A stretch of DNA of 64,000 bases from UBA1127 sp965116355 (GCA_965116355.1 OZ220679.1:1240001-1304000); one strand, 5' to 3'. Positions 32,843 to 41,986 are shown, numbered from the stretch's first letter. The notes: generated by a model not told the origin, from the sequence alone. Numbers and translations are program-made.

Positions 32843-33808
32843 TCACCGCTCCGCTGACGCCCTCGGCAACGCCAGCATCAGGGCCTCCAGTGCGAGCCGG
32901 GGATTCACGTTCCTGTCCAACAAGTCCTGTGTCCGCAGCACCTCTCGAACCGCCTGCAGCAACGCTCCCCGGCCTGGGGCTTCACCGTTCATCTCACCAC
33001 CCACGCCGGCCTCCAGCCGCTCCAGCCACCACTCCGCCCACAAGTCGAGCGTCTCCCGGACGGCCGTGCGCTGCTGGGGCAGCAGGTTCGCCAGCTCCGC
33101 CGCGTACGCAAATCGCTCCTCAATGCCGCCTTCCGCCGCGGCCGTCAGCCGCTCCAGCCGCCGGTCGCGGGTCTCCAGGATGCCCGGGTCCTCCCATGCG
33201 CGCACCGCCCACCCGAGCCGCCCCGCGCTCAGCGAGGCCAGCTCCCCCGCCGTCTCGACCGGGACCTCCCACCGCGTCGTCAGCGCCTCTGTGACCGCAC
33301 TCGTCGCCAGCGGCCGCAGGTCGATGCGCTGGCACCGCGAGCGGATCGTCGCCAGCACGCCGTCCGGGCTCGCCGAGAGCAGCACGAGCAGCAGACGCTC
33401 GGGCGGCTCCTCCAGCAATTTCAGCAGCGCGTTGGCCGCCTCCTCCGTCAGGTGCTCGGCGCCCTCGATGATGATGGCACGGTACCGTCCCTCGAAGGGG
33501 TTCAGATTGGCCTGGTGCGCCGCGTCGCGCACGGCGTCGATGCCGATGGCCTTGCGCCCCTCCTCCTCGGCGACGGCAAGGTGCAGCAGGTCGGCGTGGC
33601 GCCCCTCCCGCACGTGCCGACACTGGGAGCACTCACCGCACGGGGCTTCCGGGCGCTCGCAGTTCACGGCGGCGAAGAGGTCCGTGGCGAGGGTGGTCTT
33701 GCCCACGTGGGACGGGCCCGTGAAGAGGTAGGCGTGCGCCAGCCGCCCCTCGCTCAACGAGCGATCCAGCAGCCGCACGGCCCCCGGGTGCCCCACCACG
33801 CGCCACAT
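32843..33808 (-). CDS. holB: DNA polymerase III delta' subunit
   Basis: Clamp-loader subunit, 321 residues. It has the Walker A loop TGPSHVGKTTLA, the four-Cys zinc module CGECSQCRHV with the earlier Cys in NCERPEAPC, the LLKLLEEPPE segment and the sensor SRCQRIDL. The P-loop is complete here, unlike in E. coli delta'. In many genomes such genes are labelled holB or dnaX-like; the length fits delta'. The start at 33808 leaves a 5-nt gap after lysA, so lysA-holB are co-transcribed. Confidence 0.88.
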   Translation of the reverse strand: MWRVVGHPGAVRLLDRSLSEGRLAHAYLFTGPSHVGKTTLATDLFAAVNCERPEAPCGECSQCRHVREGRHADLLHLAVAEEEGRKAIGIDAVRDAAHQANLNPFEGRYRAIIIEGAEHLTEEAANALLKLLEEPPERLLLVLLSASPDGVLATIRSRCQRIDLRPLATSAVTEALTTRWEVPVETAGELASLSAGRLGWAVRAWEDPGILETRDRRLERLTAAAEGGIEERFAYAAELANLLPQQRTAVRETLDLWAEWWLERLEAGVGGEMNGEAPGRGALLQAVREVLRTQDLLDRNVNPRLALEALMLALPRASAER

Positions 33809-33813
33809 GACGG

Positions 33814-35130
33814 CTACCAGATGTCCGTGACCATAAGGTCCGCCGGCGTCTCGCGGCGCCGGATGAGCCTCGCCGTCCCGTCCTTCACCATCACGATGGG
33901 TGGCCGCGGGTTCGAGTTGTAGTTGCTGGCCATCGACGGGCTGTACGCCCCTGCCGCCGGCATCGCGATCAGGTCGCCCGGCGACAGCTCCGGAAGCGCG
34001 CACTGCTCCACCAGGATGTCTCCCGACTCGCAGAACTTACCGGCTATGGTGTAGTCGACGCTCTCCTTGTCGTTCATCCGGGCGGCGGTGACCGCCTCGT
34101 AGCGCGCCTCGTACAGCGCGGGCCGGATGTTGTCGCCCATGCCCCCGTCCACGGCAGCGTACGTCCGCACTCCCGGTATCTCCTTGATGCTCCCGACGGT
34201 GTACAGCGCGACGCCCGCCGGCCCGACCACCGACCGCCCCGGCTCCACCGTCATCGACGGCAGCGGCAGGTTGTGCCGTTCGCACCCCTCGTGCAGCGCC
34301 GCGACGATGGCCCCCGCGTAGTCCGAGGGCGTCGGCGCCCGCTGGTGCCGCAGGTACGGGATGGCGAAGCCGCCTCCGGGGCTCAGCTCCCGCAGCTCGA
34401 GGCCCTCCTCACGGAACTGGGCAGCAAACTCGAGCACGACCCCCATCGCGTCCACGTACGGCTCAAGCTCGAATATGGGCGAGCCCAGGTGGAAGTGCAG
34501 GCCCATGAGCTGCAGGTGCGGGCAGTCGAGCGTCCGGCGCAGCGCCTCGACCGCCTGCCCGTTGCCGATGTTCAGCCCGAACTTGCTGTCCGCGATGCCC
34601 GTCGTCGTCTTGGCGTGGGTGTGTGGGTCGATGCCCGGCGTCACCCGAAGCAGCACCGGCTGCGTGACACCGCGCTCCGCCGCCAGCCGCTCCAGCAGGT
34701 CGATCTCGTGCAGGTTGTCGACGACGATACGCCCGATTTTGGCGTCCAGCGCGTCCGCGAGCTCCTGCGCCGACTTGTTGTTGCCGTGCAGGTAGACGCC
34801 CTCCGGCGGTACGCCCGCCGCCATCGCCACAGCCAGCTCGCCGCCCGAGACCACGTCCAGACCCAGGCCCTCCTCCGCCATCAGCCGCGCCAGCGCCGGC
34901 CCGATGTACGCCTTCGACGCATACACCACCCGCGTATCGCCGTGCAGCGACGTGAACGCCTCGGTGAACGAGCGGCACCGGTTGCGCAGCGTGTCCTCGC
35001 ACAGCACATACAGCGGCGTACCGTACTCGGCCACGAGGTCCGCCGCGTCGCAGCCGCCGATGCTGAGCCGGCCGGCGGCGTTCACCTCCGCGGTGTCCGG
35101 GAAGACGTGGGCCAATTGGGTGAAGTCCAT
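33814..35130 (-). CDS. lysA: Diaminopimelate decarboxylase
   Basis: PLP enzyme for the last step of lysine synthesis, 438 residues. The PLP Lys is in VVYASKAYIG, the His in MGLHFHLGSPI stacks on PLP, then GGGFAIPYL, VEPGRSVVGPAG, AVDGGMGDNIRPALYEARYEA, and the CESGDILVEQ Cys from the partner subunit. It is first in an operon with holB. The ribosome site is modest (AAAGGAC). Confidence 0.97.
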   Translation of the reverse strand: MDFTQLAHVFPDTAEVNAAGRLSIGGCDAADLVAEYGTPLYVLCEDTLRNRCRSFTEAFTSLHGDTRVVYASKAYIGPALARLMAEEGLGLDVVSGGELAVAMAAGVPPEGVYLHGNNKSAQELADALDAKIGRIVVDNLHEIDLLERLAAERGVTQPVLLRVTPGIDPHTHAKTTTGIADSKFGLNIGNGQAVEALRRTLDCPHLQLMGLHFHLGSPIFELEPYVDAMGVVLEFAAQFREEGLELRELSPGGGFAIPYLRHQRAPTPSDYAGAIVAALHEGCERHNLPLPSMTVEPGRSVVGPAGVALYTVGSIKEIPGVRTYAAVDGGMGDNIRPALYEARYEAVTAARMNDKESVDYTIAGKFCESGDILVEQCALPELSPGDLIAMPAAGAYSPSMASNYNSNPRPPIVMVKDGTARLIRRRETPADLMVTDIW

Positions 35131-35179
35131 GGTCCGTCCTTTTGGTGAAGATCGAGGGGGAGTAGGCCCCGCGTCTATT

Positions 35180-35566
35180 CTACCCTTCCCCCAGCGTCTC
35201 GCGAATCTCCCTGCCGCGTGCGTATGCCGGAATCTCGTACGGGTGGTCTCGGGCGTTGCGCAGGTGGCGGGGGCGGTAACGCCAGAGGTAGCGCGCGAGG
35301 AAGGGCCACCACCCCATCGACGCCTGCTGCTCGACGTGGAAGAGCTCGTGGCCCATGAGGATCGTCCAGTTGAGCGAATCCTCGGGCGGGGCGCGCTTTG
35401 TCAGGTGCACCGTGCCATTGATGGTGACGGCGTGGTTCCCGTTCAGCCCGAACAGCCACCCGAAGAACGACCCTCGCAGCACGGGCACACCGGCCATCAG
35501 CTCGTCCTGGTACCACGGACGCAGAGCGGCCCTCACCTCGTCGGAGAGGGCCGCTCGCTTTGTCAT
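35180..35566 (-). CDS. HExxH-type small metallopeptidase-like protein
   Basis: A 128-residue protein with H73-E-L-F-H77 in ILMGHELFHVEQQ, a zinc-protease motif, and E111 in HPYEIPAYARG as a possible third ligand. The arrangement resembles the DUF4157-type short gluzincin-like domains: His-Glu motif, then FxxxYL, then a Glu in a helix before the end. No signal peptide is present. The start Met35566 is chosen because upstream sequence is REP DNA. Activity is a guess from the motif alone. Confidence 0.7.
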   Translation of the reverse strand: MTKRAALSDEVRAALRPWYQDELMAGVPVLRGSFFGWLFGLNGNHAVTINGTVHLTKRAPPEDSLNWTILMGHELFHVEQQASMGWWPFLARYLWRYRPRHLRNARDHPYEIPAYARGREIRETLGEG

Positions 35567-35588
35567 TACATGCCTCCGGCGCCGCCCG

Positions 35589-35648
35589 CCGTTCGTGGTG
35601 AGCCTGTCGAACCACGCCAACGCCCTTCGACAAACTCAGGGGGAACGG
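35589..35648. repeat. Two R1 repeats in opposite orientation
   Basis: CCGTTCGTGGTGAGCC...GTCGAACCACG (35589-35617), then GCCCTTCGACAAACTCAGG...GAACGG (35622-35648) in reverse. Facing copies of this kind are typical of paired REP (BIME-like) elements. Confidence 0.7.
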
Positions 35649-35662
35649 ACGCTGCGCCCAGC

Positions 35663-36613
35663 CTAGAGCAGCCCCCGGACCTCGTCCATCTCCTCCGCCG
35701 TCAGGTGCCACTCGGCCGCCTTGGCGTTGGCCGTGACCTGCTCCGGCTTCGTCGCGCCCGCGATGACGCTCGGCACGACCGGGCTGCCAAGCAGGTACGC
35801 GAAGGCCAGCTCGGCGACGGAGTGCCCGCGCTCGCCTGAAAAGCTCTGCAGGTTGCCCAGCAGGCTCCAGTTAGCCTCGGACAGGTACCGATTCCCCATG
35901 TTCGGCGAACTCGCGAAGCGGGTGCCCTCCGGCGGCTCCTCGCCCTGCGTGTACTTGCCGGTGAGGAACCCGCTGGCCAGCGGGAAGAAGGGGATGATGC
36001 TGACGCCATAGCGCTCCGACACGGGCGCGATCTCCCGCTCGACGTCCCTGACCAGCAGGCTGTACTCGTTCTGAATGCAGCAGTACTCGTACAGGTTGCC
36101 GGCGCGGGCCGCCCAGATGGCCTCGACCAGCTGCCACGCGGTGTAGTTGGAGCAGCCAAGGTAGCGCACCTTGCCGCTGTGGACCAGGTCGTCCAGCGCC
36201 CGCACCGTCTCCTCGATGGGCGTGTCCGGGTCCCAGCGGTGCATGTAGAACAGGTCGATGTAGTCGGTGTCCAGCCGCTTCAGGCTCAGCTCGACCTGCT
36301 GCATGATGTGGTGCCGCGTCGCTCCGCGCTGGTTCGGGCCCGTGATGGGCGTCCCGGGTGGGCCGAGGCCGGCGCCGGCCTTGGTCGCGATGATCATGTC
36401 GTGGCGGTTCTTGCCCAGCGCCTTGCCGATGAACTCCTCCGACTTGCCGCCCCCGTACGTGTTTGCGCAGTCCAGGAAGTTGATGCCCTCTTCCATGGTC
36501 TGGTGCAGCACCTTCTTGGTGGCGTCATAGTCCATCCTGCCGCCGAAGTTGTTTGTGCCGAGCCCGATGGTCGAGATCTCCAGGCCGGTCTTGCCCAGCC
36601 GACGGTACTCCAT
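35663..36613 (-). CDS. Aldo/keto reductase
   Basis: A 316-residue NADPH-dependent TIM-barrel reductase. Catalytic residues are Asp and Tyr in FLDCANTYGGGKSE, Lys in IATKAG and His in FYMHRWDPDTP. LGCSNYTAWQL and SVIAGATKPEQ are family blocks. GGGAGGACTGC precedes the ATG. The substrate is unknown; the LigB-type dioxygenase gene upstream on the same strand (104 bp away) suggests aromatic or carbonyl metabolism. Confidence 0.9.
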   Translation of the reverse strand: MEYRRLGKTGLEISTIGLGTNNFGGRMDYDATKKVLHQTMEEGINFLDCANTYGGGKSEEFIGKALGKNRHDMIIATKAGAGLGPPGTPITGPNQRGATRHHIMQQVELSLKRLDTDYIDLFYMHRWDPDTPIEETVRALDDLVHSGKVRYLGCSNYTAWQLVEAIWAARAGNLYEYCCIQNEYSLLVRDVEREIAPVSERYGVSIIPFFPLASGFLTGKYTQGEEPPEGTRFASSPNMGNRYLSEANWSLLGNLQSFSGERGHSVAELAFAYLLGSPVVPSVIAGATKPEQVTANAKAAEWHLTAEEMDEVRGLL

Positions 36614-36717
36614 GCAGTCCTCCCGTTGTGTTCAGACCCCTGCGCAACGCCCGCGTCAGAGAGACCCGGGACTCGGGTGCGCAGGGGTCCGTGGTGTTCA
36701 GCCTATGTCAGACGGCG

Positions 36718-37716
36718 CTAGACCCACTCGCCGAAGCCCATGGCGCAGCCGTTGCCCGCCTCCGTCCGGTAGCAGGGCACGTAGTCGACAAGGTCCATGG
36801 TCTGGCCCATAACGGACATCACGCCCGCCAGCGCGATCCAGTTCTTGATCTCGGACGTGCCGGCGCGGAACCGCTCGTCCGGGTAGTCCAGCAGCTTCTC
36901 CGTGTCGCCCGTCTTCAGCCCCTCGATGATCCGGTAGTCAATGTCCTCCTCGATCACCGTGTGGCTGAGGCCGCCGGAAGCGAAGATTGCCACGCGCTTG
37001 GGGCTGTCCCAGTCCTGAATCGCCCTGCCGATGGCCTGCCCCATCTTGTAGCAGCGCGACGCCGAGGGGGCGTTCGGCGGGTAGTACGTGTTCACCATAA
37101 CCGGCACGCTGGGGATGGCCTTGTTGTCCATCAGGCGGCGGTAGAAGTAGTAGAAGGCGTGGCCGATGTTGCCCTCGCTCCGTGACACCGGCAGCTTGTT
37201 GGACCGGGCCACGTCGAACTCCGCGGCCACCATGCTCTTGATCAGGTGCAGGCCCAGCTCCGCGTCCGTGGGCTGCGCGACCGGCTCGGCCGGGTGGTTG
37301 CCGACGACCGGGTCCGTATAGGCCTGGGGCCCTCGTCCGCCATGCCGCGCGACATCGTCCACGCTCTCGCCGTGGTAGATGGCGAAGGTCGGCATGTGGT
37401 CGTCCTGGAAGAGCTCGTGCTGGTCGTCGCCCAGGATGACGCAGACGTCCGGGGCTACTCGGCGGTAGGTCTCGCCCAGGTGGGCGATTGCCCGCTGGCA
37501 CGCGTCGAAGCGCGCTTGGAACGTCTCCTCGGACAGCTCCTTCTCGAAGTGGTCGCCGGCCCGAAGCTCAGCCAGCTCGCCATAGGTGTAGGTCTTGCCG
37601 TTGAACCAGTGCTCGTTCTGCGTGCGAGACCGGTCGCCGTACTCGCGCCATCGGCCCGGAAGCATCTCCAGCTGCGGCGCGTGCGATGAAGCCATGCCAA
37701 GGACTATCTCTGCCAT
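36718..37716 (-). CDS. LigB/DODA-type extradiol ring-cleavage dioxygenase
   Basis: A 332-residue class III extradiol dioxygenase-like protein. GMASSHAPQLEM at the N-terminus gives the first metal His, ILGDDQHELFQ a second element, and FASGGLSHTVIEE the catalytic His region. These open catechol rings such as protocatechuate or gallate with Fe(II). The start at 37716 has GAGGAG upstream; the frame stays open further into the promoter region of the divergent gene but lacks family sequence. Divergent from the quinone reductase gene. Confidence 0.87.
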   Translation of the reverse strand: MAEIVLGMASSHAPQLEMLPGRWREYGDRSRTQNEHWFNGKTYTYGELAELRAGDHFEKELSEETFQARFDACQRAIAHLGETYRRVAPDVCVILGDDQHELFQDDHMPTFAIYHGESVDDVARHGGRGPQAYTDPVVGNHPAEPVAQPTDAELGLHLIKSMVAAEFDVARSNKLPVSRSEGNIGHAFYYFYRRLMDNKAIPSVPVMVNTYYPPNAPSASRCYKMGQAIGRAIQDWDSPKRVAIFASGGLSHTVIEEDIDYRIIEGLKTGDTEKLLDYPDERFRAGTSEIKNWIALAGVMSVMGQTMDLVDYVPCYRTEAGNGCAMGFGEWV

Positions 37717-37760
37717 ACCAAGACTCCTCTCTCCCCCCGGTGCTTGCGAGGGATTATATA

Positions 37761-37788
37761 CCGACAATGGCTTCCCGTCAGGTATAGT
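37761..37788 (+). promoter_or_regulatory. Promoter of the quinone-oxidoreductase-like gene
   Basis: CCGACA (37761-37766), 16-bp spacer, TATAGT (37783-37788), 35 nt before the ATG, in the gap shared with the divergent dioxygenase gene. Confidence 0.4.
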
Positions 37789-37822
37789 GTCATCAACACA
37801 CCCACTACCGCAGGAGGTCGCC

Positions 37823-38806
37823 ATGCGAGCCGCCGTCGTCACCGAGCCCGGAGGCCCCGAGGTCTTCAAGGTCATCGAGCGGGACGACCCCGCCTTCGGC
37901 CCCGACGAGGTGCTCGTCGACGTCAAGGCGTCGGCCCTCAACCGCGCCGACCTGGCGCAGCGGCGGGGCAACTACCCGGCGCCGCCCGGCATCCCGCAGG
38001 ACATCCCGGGCCTCGAAATGGCCGGCGTCGTCGCGGCCGTGGGCGACCGGGTGCAGTCGCTCCGCGAGGGCGACCGTGTCTTCGGCCTCATTGGCGGCGG
38101 CGGGTACGCCACCCGCGTCGCGACGCACGAGCGCATGGCGATGCCCATCCCCGACGGCATGAGCTTCACCGATGCGGCCTCCATCCCCGAGGTCTTTTTC
38201 ACCGCCTACGACGCCCTTTTCACGAGCTGCAACCTGGTTATGGGCGAGAGCACGCTCATCCACGCCGCGGGCAGCGGCATCGGCATCGCGGCCATCCAGC
38301 TCGCCCACCACGCCGGCGCGACGACGTTTGCGACGGCCAGTTCACCCGACAAGCTCGCTAAGGCAGCCGAGCTGGGCCTCGACGTGGGCATCAACTACCG
38401 CGAGGAGGACTTCCTGGAGGTCGTCAGGGAGCGCACGGACGGCCGCGGCGTCGACGTCGTGCTCGACGTCATCGGGGCGCCGTACTGGGAGCAGAACCTG
38501 AACTCGCTGGCGGTGCGCGGGCGCATCGTTCTCGTCGGCGCCATGGGCGGCAGCAAGCTCGAGACCGACCTGCGACTGCTCGGCCCCAAGCGCCTGCGGG
38601 TGTACGGCACGGTGCTGAGGGCGCGACCCATTGAGGAGAAGATCGCGTTGTCGCAGCAGATACAGAAGCGCGTGGTGCCCCTCTTCGAGACCGGCGAACT
38701 CGTGCCAGTCGTCGACCGCGTCTTCCCGCTGGAGGAGACGGGCGAGGCGCACGCCTACATGGAGACCAACGCCAACTTCGGCAAGATCATCCTGAGCATG
38801 GAGTAG
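37823..38806 (+). CDS. NAD(P)H:quinone oxidoreductase-like protein (zeta-crystallin type MDR)
   Basis: A 327-residue member of the zinc-free medium-chain reductases. ALNRADLAQRRGNYPAPPG, PGLEMAGVVAAVGDRV, the cofactor loop HAAGSGIGIAAIQLA and DVVLDVIGAPYW are clear; the zinc-site Cys residues of alcohol dehydrogenases are missing. It resembles the PIG3/TP53I3 branch. AGGAGG at 37812-37817 gives a strong ribosome site. Confidence 0.92.
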   Translation: MRAAVVTEPGGPEVFKVIERDDPAFGPDEVLVDVKASALNRADLAQRRGNYPAPPGIPQDIPGLEMAGVVAAVGDRVQSLREGDRVFGLIGGGGYATRVATHERMAMPIPDGMSFTDAASIPEVFFTAYDALFTSCNLVMGESTLIHAAGSGIGIAAIQLAHHAGATTFATASSPDKLAKAAELGLDVGINYREEDFLEVVRERTDGRGVDVVLDVIGAPYWEQNLNSLAVRGRIVLVGAMGGSKLETDLRLLGPKRLRVYGTVLRARPIEEKIALSQQIQKRVVPLFETGELVPVVDRVFPLEETGEAHAYMETNANFGKIILSME

Positions 38807-38895
38807 GGGCTAAGGGACGCACAATTCCCCACCATCGTTGTCCGGGTGCAAAAGTGTCCTAGTCACTTGGCTAACCACTCGGACGGAATACGCAA

Positions 38896-39777
38896 ATGAA
38901 CGAAGAAGTCCTTGAATCAATGGTTGGAACGCCAATTGAAGTCACTGACGAACATTTGGCGAGTTGCCGCGCGGCCAATGACTACTTCCCACTTATGCGA
39001 GCCCTATTCAATGAGGCCACACGCTTGCTGACTTTCGCGAGTGCGGTCATGCACGCCGAGCCCGGATACTTCCCCCGGAATCAAGCCATTTGTGTCGGCC
39101 TCTTGGTGAGGATGTCAAAGTTCATGGTGGCCGCACTTAAGTTGACGGAAGAACATGACCGCGGAGAAGTAGTGCAGGCCCTAGCACGGTGTGTGATGGA
39201 ATCAGCAATCAATCTTCGGTTCCTACTGAAGGTCGACTCGCAACGGTTCTACGACAACTTTGTTGCAAGAAGCCTCGGGCCTGAGCGAGAGCTCGTCGAC
39301 CTCGTGAATAGGAACATCAAGAATAGGGACGGCCGCAGACTTGTCATTGAAGAAAGAATGCTGGATACAGTTGAAGAAAAATTCAGGCAGTCTGGGGTAG
39401 AGATAGAGCAAGTAGAAGCAAATGTAGGGGATTGGAGTGGTGGACTCAAGGAGAGGGTTAAGGCATTGGACATGGAAGACGCCTACGTAGGCTTTGCTAG
39501 GTTACCCTCTCATGCAATCCACGGTACTTGGGTAGACCTACTCCAATATCACTTGCTCCCTAAAGGAGACGGTTTTGAGGCGAACTATGATTGGGCAGAA
39601 AGTGACGGCGAACTTTTCTTAGGAATCTCACTCCTCGCTCTGCAGTCAGCACGTGAATACCTTAAGGTGTTCCTAGCCGATGACGACGTTGCAGTTCTTG
39701 ATCAACGAATAGAGAGCCTGCAAGAGCGCTTTGCGAGAGTCGCCAATGACCGCGATGACTTCGATCTGGTGACTTAA
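38896..39777 (+). CDS. DUF5677-like protein of foreign base composition
   Basis: A 293-residue, largely helical cytoplasmic protein. The middle (VVQALARCVMESAINLRFLLK) and the later LPSHAIHGTWVDLLQYHL fit the DUF5677 pattern, a family common near mobile and defence genes, function unknown. Its third codon positions are A/T-rich compared with every neighbour (for example GAAGAAGTCCTTGAATCAATGG at the start would be rare here), so recent transfer is likely. It stands alone, 5 bp from a convergent gene. Confidence 0.65.
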   Translation: MNEEVLESMVGTPIEVTDEHLASCRAANDYFPLMRALFNEATRLLTFASAVMHAEPGYFPRNQAICVGLLVRMSKFMVAALKLTEEHDRGEVVQALARCVMESAINLRFLLKVDSQRFYDNFVARSLGPERELVDLVNRNIKNRDGRRLVIEERMLDTVEEKFRQSGVEIEQVEANVGDWSGGLKERVKALDMEDAYVGFARLPSHAIHGTWVDLLQYHLLPKGDGFEANYDWAESDGELFLGISLLALQSAREYLKVFLADDDVAVLDQRIESLQERFARVANDRDDFDLVT

Positions 39778-39781
39778 CCCC

Positions 39782-40945
39782 TTACCGCACCATCCCGCGG
39801 ACGGCGTCGGCCACCTGGTCCACCTCTTCCGTGGTGTTGAAGAAGGCGAGGGACATCCGGACGCAGGACGGGTCCGAGACGGCGCGTATCGAGACGCTGT
39901 GCTCTGCCTCCAGGGCGTTCACCAACTCCCGTGGCTCCCATCCCTCGACGCTGAACGTCACCAAGCCGGAGCACCCCGGCCCCTCAAGGGGCGACGTGAT
40001 GGAGACGCCCGGCACGGCTGCCAGCGCAGCCTTTGCCCGGGAGGCCAGCGAGAGGCTGTGCTCCTCGGCCTCGCCCGGGCGGAGCTGGTCGCGGAAGCGG
40101 ATGGCCGCGAGCAGTCCCGCCCACAGGCCATCGTTTGTCGTCGTCAGCTCCAGCTTCTGGATGTCCGAGACGTTCGGCTCGAAGTCCTCCCAGCCGTGCC
40201 CGGATTGCACGGCGTGGCCCGACACCTTCATCGGCGTCACCTGCTCGATCATCTCCCGCCGGATGTACAGCGCGCCGACGCCGTCCGGGCCCAGCATCCA
40301 CTTGTGGCCGGGCATGGCGTAGAAGTCGACGCCCAGCGCGTGGAGGTCGAGCTGCACGTGGCCGGTGCCCTGCGCCCCGTCGAGGAGCATCAGCACCCCG
40401 TGCCGGCGCGTCACCTCCCGCAGGCGCTCGGCCGGCATGCGGAGGCCGCTCTTGAACTGGACGTGGCTCATGAACAGCAGCTTTGTGCGCGGCGTGATGG
40501 CGGCCTCAACCTTGGCGACGATGCTGTCATGGTCCTCGTCCGGGGCGAGCGGCAGCACCTTTGTCACCGTGCCGTGGCGGCGCTCGAGGTAGTAGCAGGG
40601 CACCAGCACCGAGTTGTGCTCAAGGCTGAACGTGATCACCTCGTCGCCCGGCTGCCACGCCAGGCCGTTGATGACCATGTTCTGGCCCTCGGTGGTGTTC
40701 TGGGTGAGGGCCAGCTCCTCCGCCGAGACGTTGAGGAAGGCGGCCAGCGACTCCCGCAGCCCCTGCCGGAGCTCGCGGCCGCTGGCGAGCACGGTGGGGC
40801 TCGCGGGACCCAGCGCGCTCTCCTCCTGCAGCCGCGCCGAAATCGCCTCGACGACCGTCGACGGCGAGGGGCCGGACCAGCCGGTGTTCATGTACACGAC
40901 GTTGCTCGTCGCCGGGATCGCGCTGCGGATGGCCTGCTGGTCCAT
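39782..40945 (-). CDS. Class V aminotransferase / cysteine desulfurase-like protein
   Basis: A 387-residue PLP enzyme. VVYMNTGWSGPSPSTVVEA opens the fold, TQNTTEGQNMVINGL binds PLP phosphate, LLDGAQGTGHVQLDL holds the ring-contacting Asp, and the Schiff-base Lys is in AMPGHKWMLGP. No Cys loop of the IscS/SufS type is seen, so it is probably an isopenicillin-N-epimerase-like or other lyase of this fold. AAGGAGGAGCAC precedes the Met at 40945, favoured over an upstream Met. Confidence 0.88.
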   Translation of the reverse strand: MDQQAIRSAIPATSNVVYMNTGWSGPSPSTVVEAISARLQEESALGPASPTVLASGRELRQGLRESLAAFLNVSAEELALTQNTTEGQNMVINGLAWQPGDEVITFSLEHNSVLVPCYYLERRHGTVTKVLPLAPDEDHDSIVAKVEAAITPRTKLLFMSHVQFKSGLRMPAERLREVTRRHGVLMLLDGAQGTGHVQLDLHALGVDFYAMPGHKWMLGPDGVGALYIRREMIEQVTPMKVSGHAVQSGHGWEDFEPNVSDIQKLELTTTNDGLWAGLLAAIRFRDQLRPGEAEEHSLSLASRAKAALAAVPGVSITSPLEGPGCSGLVTFSVEGWEPRELVNALEAEHSVSIRAVSDPSCVRMSLAFFNTTEEVDQVADAVRGMVR

Positions 40946-40993
40946 GTGCTCCTCCTTGGCGGGCGCCGTGCCGCTGTCCAATGGCAAATCATT

Positions 40994-41022
40994 CACCCCT
41001 CGATTCCCCTCAGGGCGAACGG
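40994..41022. repeat. REP-like repeat, family R1, reverse orientation
   Basis: CCCCTCGATTCCCCTCAGG followed by GCGAACGG, between the aminotransferase and deacetylase genes. Confidence 0.6.
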
Positions 41023-41029
41023 CTTGGGC

Positions 41030-41761
41030 CTAGCGCAGCCGGATGTAGCGGAAGCCCTCGGCGTAGCCCATGGCGTGGGCGGCGCCCATCTGCGCCGAGC
41101 CCTCCTTGATGCGCTGCTTCATCGTCTCCAGCCGCTCCGGGTCGTCGCCCACCTGCGTCTTGTGCTCCATCAGCGCCGCAATCTTCGTGTCGATCGTGTC
41201 CGTGATGTCCACGTACACGTTCGCGTTGTCGTTGCCGAAGGCGCCCATGTATATCTCGAGGGCCTTGTGGGGCATGAGCCCCTCCTCGATGAGGTCCGGG
41301 TAGACGTGGTAGTCGCGGGCCGAGGGGAAGACGGCGTCGAGGGTGGCGTCGCCCGCTGCCCGGTGGTCCGGGTGGTTGATGTAGTTGCCCACGTACCGCA
41401 TCGTCGGGTCCTGGCACAGCACGATGTCCGGCTGATGCTTGCGGATCTGCCGCACGATGTCCTTGCGAAGCTCCAGCGTGTTCTGCAGGAACCCGTCTTT
41501 GTACCGCAGGAACTCGACGGTCTTTGCGCCGACAACGGCGGCGGCGTTTCGTTGCTCCTGCTCGCGGATGACGGCCAACTCCTCGGGGTCGATCTCCGGG
41601 TCCGACGTGCCCTTGTCGCCGCTGGTGCACAGCACGTACACGACCTCCGAGCCCTCCTTGGCCCATTTGGCCAATGTGCCCGCGGCCATGAATTCGCCGT
41701 CATCCGGGTGCGCAATCACGATCATCGCCCGCTTGGGGCGCCCGTTGGTCTCCTGTTCCAT
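41030..41761 (-). CDS. PIG-L/LmbE-family deacetylase
   Basis: A 243-residue zinc-dependent N-deacetylase. IVIAHPDDGEF carries the His-Pro-Asp-Asp motif with the metal ligands and general base, and NYINHPDHRAAGD supplies the third ligand. CTSGDKG is the family's second strand. Substrates of this family are N-acetylglucosamine conjugates, including bacillithiol or mycothiol precursors; the target here is open. Confidence 0.9.
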   Translation of the reverse strand: MEQETNGRPKRAMIVIAHPDDGEFMAAGTLAKWAKEGSEVVYVLCTSGDKGTSDPEIDPEELAVIREQEQRNAAAVVGAKTVEFLRYKDGFLQNTLELRKDIVRQIRKHQPDIVLCQDPTMRYVGNYINHPDHRAAGDATLDAVFPSARDYHVYPDLIEEGLMPHKALEIYMGAFGNDNANVYVDITDTIDTKIAALMEHKTQVGDDPERLETMKQRIKEGSAQMGAAHAMGYAEGFRYIRLR

Positions 41762-41882
41762 GGATGTCCTCTCCGTCGATGCCCCGGAGTCGCGGCGCGC
41801 CCAGGGCGGTGTGGGTCTGTGGGTGGCATTAGGATACCAGCCCCCGCCAGTAATTGGGAGTGCGCGCTCCGAGGGCCCTTCG

Positions 41883-41899
41883 CGCTACAATGAAATTGT
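41883..41899 (+). promoter_or_regulatory. Inverted repeat over a -10 element, before the DM13 gene
   Basis: CTACAAT-GAA-ATTGTAG has perfect 7-bp arms and contains TACAAT, a good -10. It lies about 90 nt before the DM13 gene start. No clear -35 is seen. Confidence 0.4.
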
Positions 41900-41986
41900 A
41901 GGACGCACATTACAACCCGGCCTTGAACAGGCCGGCCGGCCCCCCGCGGGTCCGTCGAGGCCCGCGACGCCGAGAAGGGGGTTACC

